From an uncultured Klebsiella sp. (GTDB taxonomy: Bacteria > Pseudomonadota > Gammaproteobacteria > Enterobacterales > Enterobacteriaceae), in assembly GCA_902490055.1 (NCBI GenBank), contig CABUCP010000209.1, forward strand, positions 1 to 6,214: a stretch of DNA of 6,214 nucleotides, given 5' to 3'. This document shows, in pieces, positions 1 to 6,214 of the stretch; position 1 is the stretch's first letter, and every line of letters starts with the position of its first letter. The translations under genes were made by a program, and so were the position numbers. A model generated the notes under the pieces. The model saw only the letters and a list, made by a program, of their open reading frames with translations, ran no database searches and was not told where the DNA came from.

Positions 1-1153
1 TGCCGAAGAAATTACCTTCCGGAATTTCCTGCAGCACCACTAATGGACGCTGATCGATGGTTTTGCCATCCAGCTGGAAGTTGATCGTACCGACCACCTG
101 GTTTTTCTGCAGCGGCGCGTGCAGCTCGGTGTTATTCAGCACATAGCTGGCCTTCAGATCTTTCATGCGCCCGCGCGGGATAGTCAGATAAACGTCTTTA
201 TCCACGCCCAGAGAAGCACGGTCGCTATCGCCAAACCAGGCGGGTTCAGAAGCGAACTCTTTACCGGCTTTAATTGGGTTCACGGTTTCGAAGAAGCGGA
301 AGCCCCAGGTCAGCAGTTTTTTGCTTTCGGATTCACGACCTTTGTAGGTGCGCCCGCCCATCACCGCAGAGATCAGGCGCATCTGGCCTTCGGTGGCGGA
401 AGCGACCAGGTTGTAACCCGCTTTATCGGTATGGCCGGTTTTAATCCCGTCGACGTTGAGGCTGTTATCCCACAGCAGGCCGTTACGGTTGAGCTGACGG
501 ATGCCGTTGAAGGTAAACTCTTTCTCGCGGTAGATAGAATATTCGTTCGGGACGTCGCGGATCAGCGCCTGGCCGATCAGCGCCATGTCGCGCGCTGAGC
601 TGTACTGGCCGTCAGCATCGAGGCCGTGCACGGTCTGGAAGTGGGTGTTTTTCAGGCCCAGCGCGTTCACATAGTTATTCATCAGGCTAACGAATGCATC
701 CTGGCTACCGGCGACGTAGTCGGCCATCGCTACGCAGGCGTCGTTACCGGACTGCAGGTTGATGCCGCGGATCAGCTGAGAAACCGGCACCTGCATGCCT
801 GGTTTCAGGAACATCAGGGAAGAACCTTTGAACACCGGGTTACCGGTCGCCCACGCGTCGTTACCTACGGTGACCAGATCGGACTCTTTGAATTTACCCG
901 CTTTCATGGCCTGGCCAATGACGTAGCTGGTCATCATTTTCGTCAGGCTCGCCGGGTCGCGGCGGGAGTCGGCGTTGTTTTCCGCCAGAACTTTACCTGA
1001 GTTGTAATCGATAAGAACCCAGGATTCGGCGTCGATCTGCGGAGCGCCTGGGATCATGGTTTTCATATTCAGGTCATCGGCGCGGGCAGCGGTGGACAGT
1101 GCCGCAACGGAGAGGGCCGTAACGAGTAAACGAGCGGTGAAAGAGGTCTTCAT
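1..1153 (-). CDS. dacA: D-alanyl-D-alanine carboxypeptidase DacA (PBP5), 3' end cut by window
   Basis: This low-molecular-weight penicillin-binding protein removes the terminal D-Ala from peptidoglycan pentapeptides in the periplasm, limiting cross-linking and helping keep rod shape. The reading frame is open from the ATG at 1153 to the left edge, giving 384 residues. Residues 1-25 form a Sec signal peptide (MKTSFTAR, hydrophobic core, ARA before DDLN). The catalytic SxxK motif is S69-L-T-K72, the SGN motif is 135-137 and the KTG motif is 238-240. These equal mature Ser44, Lys47, Ser110 and Lys213 of E. coli PBP5. The C-terminal beta domain is present up to EGNFFG. By comparison with E. coli, only about 15 residues are missing, the amphipathic helix that anchors the protein to the inner membrane. 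The signal peptide is four residues shorter than in E. coli. The start has a poor Shine-Dalgarno sequence, but it is fixed by the signal peptide. The gene follows rlpA after 142 nt and probably has its own promoter. Confidence 0.98.
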   Translation of the reverse strand, partial: MKTSFTARLLVTALSVAALSTAARADDLNMKTMIPGAPQIDAESWVLIDYNSGKVLAENNADSRRDPASLTKMMTSYVIGQAMKAGKFKESDLVTVGNDAWATGNPVFKGSSLMFLKPGMQVPVSQLIRGINLQSGNDACVAMADYVAGSQDAFVSLMNNYVNALGLKNTHFQTVHGLDADGQYSSARDMALIGQALIRDVPNEYSIYREKEFTFNGIRQLNRNGLLWDNSLNVDGIKTGHTDKAGYNLVASATEGQMRLISAVMGGRTYKGRESESKKLLTWGFRFFETVNPIKAGKEFASEPAWFGDSDRASLGVDKDVYLTIPRGRMKDLKASYVLNNTELHAPLQKNQVVGTINFQLDGKTIDQRPLVVLQEIPEGNFFG

Positions 1154-1197
1154 GGTTAGAACAACGGCATCCGTGATGAAATTAAAAAAAGTGCCTT

Positions 1198-1206
1198 ACT
1201 ATAACA
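1198..1206 (-). promoter_or_regulatory. candidate dacA promoter, extended -10 (TGTTATAGT)
   Basis: On the minus strand the gap before dacA contains TG-T-TATAGT, an extended -10 element with five of six matches to TATAAT. Transcription would start near 1190, leaving a leader of roughly 38 nt before the ATG at 1153. The hexamer 17 nt upstream (GTGCCG, 1226-1221) is a poor -35 with three of six matches. That suggests dependence on the extended -10 or on an activator. In E. coli dacA expression has been linked to BolA; whether a BolA site exists here cannot be told from sequence alone. This is a pattern match only. Confidence 0.5.
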
Positions 1207-1232
1207 AATGCGTTTCGCAGCGGCACCCGACA

Positions 1233-1266
1233 TTACATATGACTTTGTTAATGACTTTTACATATG
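1233..1266. repeat. short direct repeats upstream of the dacA -10, possible operator
   Basis: The 9-mer TTACATATG occurs at 1233-1241 and again at 1258-1266, a period of 25 bp. Between and overlapping them, TGACTTT occurs at 1240-1246 and 1252-1258, a period of 12 bp. Each CATATG is itself a palindrome. The block lies about 30 to 63 bp upstream of the proposed dacA -10, where an activator would bind, and in an AT-rich island between GC-rich genes. I do not recognise a specific regulator's consensus, and the function is inferred from position only. Confidence 0.35.
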
Positions 1267-1274
1267 CAATGGCG

Positions 1275-1291
1275 AAAAGTGCCGCAACGGC
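1275..1291 (-). terminator. weak hairpin plus T-run after rlpA, possible terminator
   Basis: Five bases after the rlpA stop, the minus strand reads GCCG-TTG-CGGC (1291-1281). This is a 4-bp GC stem with a 3-nt loop, followed after two bases by TTTT (1278-1275). The stem is short and the T-run is only four bases, so this is at best an attenuating or leaky terminator. Read-through into dacA is plausible. Confidence 0.25.
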
Positions 1292-1295
1292 GCGT

Positions 1296-2432
1296 TTAGT
1301 TGGCGCGAGTGATAAATGACTGCAGCTGTGCTTCGCTTTGCAGGCGCTGCTGTACCGTGGCGGCCTGCGATTTGCTGGCGAACGGACCCAACTGGATCCG
1401 CCACACGGCGCCGTTTTGCATGACGCGCCCGGGAACGGAGAACTGTTGGCTTAAACGTTGCTGATACTGCTGCGCACGAGTCCGATCGCTAACGGCGCCG
1501 ACCTGCACAACGACATCGCCGCTGGCACTGGCGCTGGCTGCTGGTGCGGCAACGGCGGCGGTTGCGGTAGCCGCCGCAGCGGCCGGGGCGACGCTACCCT
1601 GAATGGAGCCTGGCGCAGTAACCGGCGCATTTGGCGCTGTGGCAACGGCAGCAGGCGCGGCGGGTGCGCTGCTTTCCAGAACGCCATTGTTGAGCGGCGT
1701 CGGCGCGCCGAGGAATCCGCTGCTGTTGACCGGCGCGCCCACGCCGTCTTCCGACTTCAGCGTCGAGTTACTGATTGCGTGTACGTTTGACTGGTCGGCA
1801 GGCGCGGCGATAACGGCGGAGCCGTCGCCTTCAAGGTTTGGGCGCGAAGGCAGGGCGTAGGTCTGTTTAGCGACGGTAGTACAAGCCATACCGGGGCCGG
1901 ACAGCGCGCCATCCTGGGCAACGAGGATCGGATCGATACGCACTTTGGTGTTATTCGAGGTATTCAGGCGATCGGCAGAGGCGCGCGACAGGGAGATGAC
2001 CCGGTCGTTACCATACGGGCCGCGATCGTTAATGCGTACCACGATCATTCGGCCATTGGCGAGGTTGGTGATCCGCGCATAGCTTGGGATTGGCAGCGTC
2101 GGGTGCGCGGCGGTGAGCTGCGTCGGATCGAACGCTTCACCGGAGGCGGTCAGGTTGCTGTTCGGCTCGGCGTCGTAAATCGCGGCCAGACCGGTTTGAG
2201 TAAAGTTAGCCGGATCCTGGACGATTTTATACGTTTTACCGTCGCGCTGATAATCCTGGTTGGCGGTGGCGCTCAGCGTTTCGAAATGCGGGTCAGCGCC
2301 GCTGATTTCTACCGTCGGACCATTACACACAGCCGGCTGCGGGACGCTAACCGTCTTCTGTTGAACGTCTTCACCCGAACATGCCGCCAGCAGCCCTGCT
2401 GCTATGCAGATCCCCAGCCATTGCTTACGCAT
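1296..2432 (-). CDS. rlpA: septal-ring lipoprotein RlpA (DPBB + SPOR domains)
   Basis: The 378-residue protein (E. coli about 362) is an outer-membrane-type lipoprotein. The signal peptide ends in the lipobox L15-A-A-C18, and residue 19 is Ser rather than the Asp inner-membrane retention signal. A double-psi beta-barrel domain spans about residues 77-165, with G98-E99-A-F and N135-D136-R-G-P. These acids match the two catalytic acids of the Pseudomonas RlpA lytic transglycosylase in motif and spacing. Whether the enterobacterial protein is active is uncertain. A linker (about 170-303) follows, its last 51 residues containing 24 Ala. A C-terminal SPOR domain (about 304-378) should bind denuded septal glycan. 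The ATG lies 10 nt after the mrdB stop, and the AAGGGG Shine-Dalgarno (2444-2439) overlaps that stop, so it is translated as part of the mrd operon. The linker is the only part clearly unlike E. coli. Confidence 0.97.
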   Translation of the reverse strand: MRKQWLGICIAAGLLAACSGEDVQQKTVSVPQPAVCNGPTVEISGADPHFETLSATANQDYQRDGKTYKIVQDPANFTQTGLAAIYDAEPNSNLTASGEAFDPTQLTAAHPTLPIPSYARITNLANGRMIVVRINDRGPYGNDRVISLSRASADRLNTSNNTKVRIDPILVAQDGALSGPGMACTTVAKQTYALPSRPNLEGDGSAVIAAPADQSNVHAISNSTLKSEDGVGAPVNSSGFLGAPTPLNNGVLESSAPAAPAAVATAPNAPVTAPGSIQGSVAPAAAAATATAAVAAPAASASASGDVVVQVGAVSDRTRAQQYQQRLSQQFSVPGRVMQNGAVWRIQLGPFASKSQAATVQQRLQSEAQLQSFITRAN

Positions 2433-2438
2433 CGCGAA

Positions 2439-2444
2439 CCCCTT
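2439..2444 (-). promoter_or_regulatory. rlpA ribosome binding site (AAGGGG)
   Basis: AAGGGG sits six bases before the rlpA ATG and shares its first two bases with the mrdB TAA stop. Ribosomes finishing mrdB therefore arrive directly on the rlpA start region, consistent with coupled translation. Confidence 0.6.
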
Positions 2445-3555
2445 AAACGCTTTTCGACAACATTTTTCTGTGGGTATGGATCGACATCACGATACCAAAC
2501 CCGGCCATCAATACGATTAGGGCTGAGCCCCCGTAGCTGACCAGCGGCAAAGGTACCCCCACCACCGGCAAAATACCACTTACCATACCAATATTTACGA
2601 AGACATAAACGAATAAAATCAACATTAAACCGCCGGCCATGACCCGCCCGAAGGTGGTTTGCGCCTGGGCGGCGATCCACAGTCCGCGCATGATAAGCAA
2701 AATGTACAACGCCAGCAGGATCAGTACGCCGATGAGCCCCAGCTCTTCGGCGAGGACCGCGAAAATAAAGTCAGTATGGCGCTCCGGGAGGAATTCAAGC
2801 TGTGACTGAGTGCCGTGCAGCCAGCCTTTACCGCGTAAGCCGCCGGAGCCAATAGCGATTTTGGATTGAATAATATGATAGCCCGCGCCCAGCGGATCGG
2901 TCTCCGGGTCGAGCAGCATCATTACGCGCTGACGCTGGTAGTCGTGCATCAGGAAGAACCACAAAATCGGAATAAAGGCGGCGACCAGCAGCACGGCAAT
3001 ACCGATCAGGCGCCAGCTCAGACCGGAAAGGAACAGCACGAACAGGCCGGAGAGGGCGATCAGAATTGAGGTCCCGAGGTCAGGCTGCGCTGCCACCAGC
3101 AGGGTTGGCAGGAAGATCAGCACCAGCGCGATGGCGGTATTTTTCAGCGAAGGAGGGCAGACGTCGCGGTTAATAAAGCGCGCGACCATCAGCGGCACGG
3201 CGATTTTAGCGATTTCCGACGGCTGGAAGCGCACCACGCCGAGGTCCAGCCAGCGCTGGGCGCCCTTGGAGATGGCGCCGAAGGCATCGACCGCCACCAG
3301 CAAGATAATACAGAAAATATAGAGGTAAGGGGCCCAGCCTTCATACACCCGCGGCGGGATCTGCGCCATGACAATCATGATCACCACGCCCATGGCGATT
3401 TGGCCGATTTTACGCTCCATCATCCCAACATCCTGGCCGCTGGCGCTCCAGATAACCAGCGCGCTGTAGGTCAACAGCGCGAGCAGGATCAGCAGCATCG
3501 TTGGATCGATATGGATTTTATCCCATAGCGATTTTTTATTCGGATTATCGGTCAT
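2443..3555 (-). CDS. mrdB: RodA, peptidoglycan glycosyltransferase (SEDS family)
   Basis: This is an integral inner-membrane SEDS protein that polymerises lipid II into glycan strands for cell elongation, in complex with PBP2 and the MreBCD/RodZ machinery. At 370 residues it equals E. coli RodA. The first about 18 residues are cytoplasmic, and the rest holds some ten hydrophobic segments (for example 19-38, 50-65, 139-155, 182-203, 270-290, 305-330, 335-358). Family signatures are present: W102, QPSE at 111-114, QPDLGTS at 157-163, [11 protein letters not shown] around the essential D262, and the C-terminal [10 protein letters not shown]. The length and QPSE/HTDF context favour RodA over FtsW, as does the neighbouring PBP2 gene. 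The start is fixed by a one-base overlap with the mrdA stop (TAATG) and a strong GGAGG Shine-Dalgarno 7 nt upstream. No damaged motif is seen. Confidence 0.98.
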   Translation of the reverse strand: MTDNPNKKSLWDKIHIDPTMLLILLALLTYSALVIWSASGQDVGMMERKIGQIAMGVVIMIVMAQIPPRVYEGWAPYLYIFCIILLVAVDAFGAISKGAQRWLDLGVVRFQPSEIAKIAVPLMVARFINRDVCPPSLKNTAIALVLIFLPTLLVAAQPDLGTSILIALSGLFVLFLSGLSWRLIGIAVLLVAAFIPILWFFLMHDYQRQRVMMLLDPETDPLGAGYHIIQSKIAIGSGGLRGKGWLHGTQSQLEFLPERHTDFIFAVLAEELGLIGVLILLALYILLIMRGLWIAAQAQTTFGRVMAGGLMLILFVYVFVNIGMVSGILPVVGVPLPLVSYGGSALIVLMAGFGIVMSIHTHRKMLSKSV

Positions 3556-5456
3556 TACTGATCCTCCCCCGCCGTCACGGCCGGGTTTTCACTCGGCAGA
3601 TTGGTGTTGTTATCACCCAGCATGATGTGATCGAGGATCTGGCGCATAATGGTACCGACCGCAGGGCCGACGCCGCCATTCTCCAGGATGATCGCCACCG
3701 CGACCTGGGGGTTGTTGTAAGGTGCGAATGCTGTCATGAGTTTATGGTCACGTAGGCGTTCAGAAATTTTGTGCGCGTTGTAGGTTTCGTTGGCTTTCAG
3801 GCCAAATACCTGCGCGGTACCGGATTTAGCGGCAATTTTATACGGCGCGCTGGCAAAGTATTTATGCGCGGTTCCGTTGCCGCGGTTAGCGACGCCGTAC
3901 ATCCCGTCTTTGGCGATTTCCCAAAAACCGGAATGGATATCGCCGACCGGCGGTTCATGGGGCTGTACCCACGGTACCTGTTTGCCGTCTTCGAAGGTGC
4001 TTTGCAGCAGGTGCGGCACTTTTACGACGCCGTCGTTTATCAGGATCATCAGCGCCTTGTTCATCTGAATCGGCGTGGCGGTCCAGTAACCCTGGCCGAT
4101 ACCGACCGGGATGGTGTCGCCCTGATACCAGGGTTTCTTAAAGCGTTTCTGCTTCCATTCGCGGGTCGGCATGTTACCGGAACGTTCTTCTGCGAGATCG
4201 ATGCCAGTGTAGTCGCCGTAGCCGAACTTACTCATCCACTCGGAAAGACGGTCGATACCCATATCATAGGCAACCTGGTAGAAGTAGGTATCGGCGGATT
4301 CTTCCAGCGCTTTGGTGACGTTAAGATGGCCATGGCCCCATTTTTTCCAGTCGCGGTAGCGTTTTTCCGAGCCTGGCAGTTGCCACCAACCCGGGTCGAA
4401 CAGGCTGGTATTGCGCGTAATCACCCCAGCGCTTAGCGCCGAGACCGCAACATACGGCTTAACCGTTGATGCCGGCGGATAGACCCCCTGGGTCGCGCGG
4501 TTGATAAGCGGCGTGTTCGGGTCGTTTAGCAGTCCGGAATAATCTTTACTGGAGATACCGTCGACAAACAGGTTTGGATCGTAGCTTGGCGTAGATACCA
4601 GCGCCAGAATTGCGCCGCTGCGTGGGTCGGTAACCACCACCGCCGCGCGGCTGCCTGCCAGCAGCGTTTCAATATACTGCTGCAGCTTCAAATCAAGCGT
4701 TAAGTAGATATCGCGCCCGGCCTGTGGCGGGACTTCTTTCAGCTGGCGGATGACGCGGCCGCGGTTGTTGACTTCAACCTCTTCGTAACCGGTCTGGCCG
4801 TGCAGCACGTCTTCGTAATAGCGCTCAATACCCAGCTTACCGATGTCGTGGGTTGAGGCGTAGTTGGCCAGTTTACCCTCTTTATCCAGGCGATCAACGT
4901 CTTTATCGTTAATTTTAGAGACGTAGCCGATAACGTGGGTCAGGGCGGAGTTATACGGATAGTAACGACGTTTATAGCCTTTGACTTCGACGCCGGGGAA
5001 ACGGTACTGGTTAACGGCGAAGCGCGCCACCTGTACTTCGTTAAGATTGACCTTCACCGGAATAGAGGTGAAGCGATGGGAGCGCGCGCGCTCCTTTTTA
5101 AAACCGGCGATATCGTCGTCGGTGAGATCGACAACGCTACGCAGCGCATCCAGCGTCTGCTGCACGTTATCAACTTTTTCCGGCATCATTTCCAGCTGAT
5201 AAATGGTGCGGTTCAGCGCCAGCGGCGTGCCGTTGCGATCGTAAATAATGCCGCGGCTTGGCGGAATGGGAACCAGCTTGATGCGGTTTTCATTGGAACG
5301 CGTTTGATAGTCGTTGAAACGGACAATCTGTACGTTGTAGAGGTTGGCAACCAGCACGCCGGTAAGCAACAAAATGCCCATAAAAGCGACCAGCGCCCGG
5401 CGCACAAACAGCGAGGATTCAGCCGTATAGTCGCGGAAAGAATTCTGTAATTTCAT
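3555..5456 (-). CDS. mrdA: penicillin-binding protein 2 (PBP2), elongation-specific DD-transpeptidase
   Basis: PBP2 cross-links the glycan made by RodA during lateral wall growth and is the target of mecillinam. The protein is 633 residues, the same as E. coli PBP2. It has a short cytoplasmic tail, one membrane anchor (about residues 21-43), and a periplasmic pedestal region starting with the conserved [12 protein letters not shown] (65-76). The transpeptidase domain (about 250-615) carries the SxxK motif S330-T-V-K333, the SAD motif S387-A-D389 and K544-S-G-T547. All three catalytic motifs are intact. The tail of about 20 residues after the last helix is polar and poorly conserved in the family. 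The ATG at 5456 lies 27 nt after rlmH behind only a weak Shine-Dalgarno-like sequence (AAGCAG). The start is supported by agreement with the E. coli N-terminus ([14 protein letters not shown]). The stop overlaps the mrdB start. Confidence 0.98.
   Translation of the reverse strand: MKLQNSFRDYTAESSLFVRRALVAFMGILLLTGVLVANLYNVQIVRFNDYQTRSNENRIKLVPIPPSRGIIYDRNGTPLALNRTIYQLEMMPEKVDNVQQTLDALRSVVDLTDDDIAGFKKERARSHRFTSIPVKVNLNEVQVARFAVNQYRFPGVEVKGYKRRYYPYNSALTHVIGYVSKINDKDVDRLDKEGKLANYASTHDIGKLGIERYYEDVLHGQTGYEEVEVNNRGRVIRQLKEVPPQAGRDIYLTLDLKLQQYIETLLAGSRAAVVVTDPRSGAILALVSTPSYDPNLFVDGISSKDYSGLLNDPNTPLINRATQGVYPPASTVKPYVAVSALSAGVITRNTSLFDPGWWQLPGSEKRYRDWKKWGHGHLNVTKALEESADTYFYQVAYDMGIDRLSEWMSKFGYGDYTGIDLAEERSGNMPTREWKQKRFKKPWYQGDTIPVGIGQGYWTATPIQMNKALMILINDGVVKVPHLLQSTFEDGKQVPWVQPHEPPVGDIHSGFWEIAKDGMYGVANRGNGTAHKYFASAPYKIAAKSGTAQVFGLKANETYNAHKISERLRDHKLMTAFAPYNNPQVAVAIILENGGVGPAVGTIMRQILDHIMLGDNNTNLPSENPAVTAGEDQ
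3563..3567 (-). promoter_or_regulatory. mrdB ribosome binding site (GGAGG) inside the mrdA 3' end
   Basis: GGAGG lies 7 nt before the mrdB ATG, within the last codons of mrdA (Gly-Glu-Asp-Gln). It is the strongest Shine-Dalgarno in the window. With the TAATG stop-start overlap it confirms the mrdB start and suggests matched synthesis of PBP2 and RodA. Confidence 0.75.
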
Positions 5457-5463
5457 TCGCTGC

Positions 5464-5484
5464 TTAGTCTACCCTGGTCATCAT
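5464..5484 (-). other. six-codon mini-ORF between rlmH and mrdA (speculative)
   Basis: The rlmH stop is followed in frame by two more stops (TAA TGA TGA). In another frame the same bases form TAATG, opening ATG ATG ACC AGG GTA GAC TAA (MMTRVD). Its stop lies 7 nt before the mrdA ATG. Such an arrangement could pass terminating ribosomes to mrdA, whose own Shine-Dalgarno is weak. It may equally be chance in a 27-nt spacer. There is no evidence that the peptide is made. Confidence 0.15.
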
Positions 5485-5951
5485 TACTCACGGTGGTAAG
5501 GGTGGTTAGTCGTAATGCTCCACGCACGATACAGGCTCTCTGCCACCAGTACGCGAACCAGTGGATGAGGCAAGGTGAGCGTGGAAAGCGACCAGCTCTG
5601 TTCTGCCGCCGCTTTGCAGGCCGGAGAGAGGCCTTCCGGACCGCCAATCAGTAAACTGACGTCCCGGCCATCCTGCTTCCAGCGTTCCAGCTCGCGCGCC
5701 AGCTGCGGCGTATCCCACGGTTTGCCGGGGATATCCAGGGTCACGATACGGTTCTTGCCTGCGGCCGCCAGCATCATTTCGCCCTCTTTTTCGAGGATGC
5801 GCTTGATGTCGGCATTTTTACCGCGCTTACCGGCAGGGATTTCTACCAATTCGAACGGCATATCTTTTGGAAAACGACGCAGATATTCGCTAAAGCCGGT
5901 CTGAACCCAGTCCGGCATTTTGGTGCCAACGGCCACCAATTGCAGCTTCAC
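5484..5951 (-). CDS. rlmH: 23S rRNA (pseudouridine-1915-N3)-methyltransferase RlmH
   Basis: RlmH is a small SPOUT-class enzyme that uses S-adenosylmethionine to methylate N3 of pseudouridine 1915 in helix 69 of 23S rRNA, acting on assembled 70S ribosomes. The protein is 155 residues, as in E. coli, and nearly identical to it. The C-terminal knot region shows LLIGGPEG (100-107) for SAM binding, [17 protein letters not shown] (127-143), and the terminal HPYHRE with the conserved Tyr-His-Arg. The start is GTG, 3 nt after the rsfS TAA, with GGAG (5962-5959) spaced 7 nt upstream. The nearby ATG at 5955-5953 is out of frame. The family N-terminus [11 protein letters not shown] begins exactly at this GTG. 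Co-transcription with rsfS and mrdA is implied by the spacing. Confidence 0.97.
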   Translation of the reverse strand: MKLQLVAVGTKMPDWVQTGFSEYLRRFPKDMPFELVEIPAGKRGKNADIKRILEKEGEMMLAAAGKNRIVTLDIPGKPWDTPQLARELERWKQDGRDVSLLIGGPEGLSPACKAAAEQSWSLSTLTLPHPLVRVLVAESLYRAWSITTNHPYHRE

Positions 5952-5954
5952 GCA

Positions 5955-6214
<260 letters not shown>

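Larger units (their letters stand above)
1098..1290. repeat. 13-bp direct repeat flanking the dacA promoter region
   Basis: AGTGCCGCAACGG occurs exactly at 1098-1110, inside the dacA signal-peptide codons, and at 1278-1290, in the hairpin after rlpA. The two copies have a period of 180 bp. The entry spans both copies and the unique DNA between them. A function is not evident. The copies could be chance or a regulator's paired sites, and they could allow short-homology deletion of the dacA promoter and start. Confidence 0.5.

Noticed and set aside
119..1000. Plus-strand frames of 159 and 124 codons at the left end
   Set aside because: They lie antisense to dacA, which reads with all catalytic motifs intact, and they have no family resemblance I can recognise.
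1209..1219. TGCG-TTT-CGCA inverted repeat upstream of the dacA -10 as a terminator or operator
   Set aside because: The stem is only 4 bp with no T-run directly after it on the minus strand beyond three bases. It is too short to call on its own.
1458..1790. Gly/Arg-rich plus-strand frame of 110 codons
   Set aside because: It is the antisense reading of the Ala-rich RlpA linker codons, so its Gly-rich composition is an artefact.
3771..4436. A 221-codon plus-strand frame opposite mrdA, and another of 171 codons at 4935-5450
   Set aside because: Both are mirror images of the conserved mrdA reading frame in GC-rich DNA. They show no recognisable domain or ribosome binding site, and the opposing PBP2 frame explains the sequence fully.

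Overview
The window comes from an enterobacterial chromosome. The six proteins read off it match the Escherichia coli K-12 rsfS-rlmH-mrdA-mrdB-rlpA-dacA products almost residue for residue as I remember them, in the same order and with nearly the same lengths. The G+C-rich third positions, the 25-residue PBP5 signal peptide and the Ala-rich RlpA linker differ from E. coli. They suggest a Klebsiella/Raoultella/Enterobacter-type member of the Enterobacteriaceae; the genus is inferred from memory, not from a search.

All genes lie on the minus strand, so transcription runs from high to low coordinates. In reading order they are: the 3' part of rsfS (ribosomal silencing factor, N-terminus outside the window); rlmH (23S rRNA pseudouridine methyltransferase, GTG start, 3 nt after rsfS); mrdA (PBP2, 633 aa, 27 nt after rlmH); mrdB/rodA (370 aa, overlapping mrdA by one base in a TAATG junction); rlpA (septal-ring lipoprotein with DPBB and SPOR domains, 10 nt after mrdB); a 142-nt intergenic region; and dacA (PBP5, complete except for its last residues at the window's left edge). 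The tight spacing from rsfS to rlpA indicates one transcript. The rlpA-dacA gap holds a plausible dacA promoter with an extended -10, short direct repeats upstream of it, and a weak hairpin after rlpA.

Functionally, RsfS and RlmH act on the ribosome, while the rest build or trim the cell wall. RodA polymerises glycan from lipid II, PBP2 cross-links it (the elongation complex), RlpA is a peptidoglycan-binding/lytic-transglycosylase-type lipoprotein, and PBP5 removes the terminal D-Ala from pentapeptides.

No mobile element, CRISPR array, tRNA/rRNA, prophage or unknown system is visible. All key catalytic motifs are intact. The window is an ordinary conserved housekeeping locus. The observations in Part 2 concern small-scale regulatory and junction structure and are mostly of low interest.
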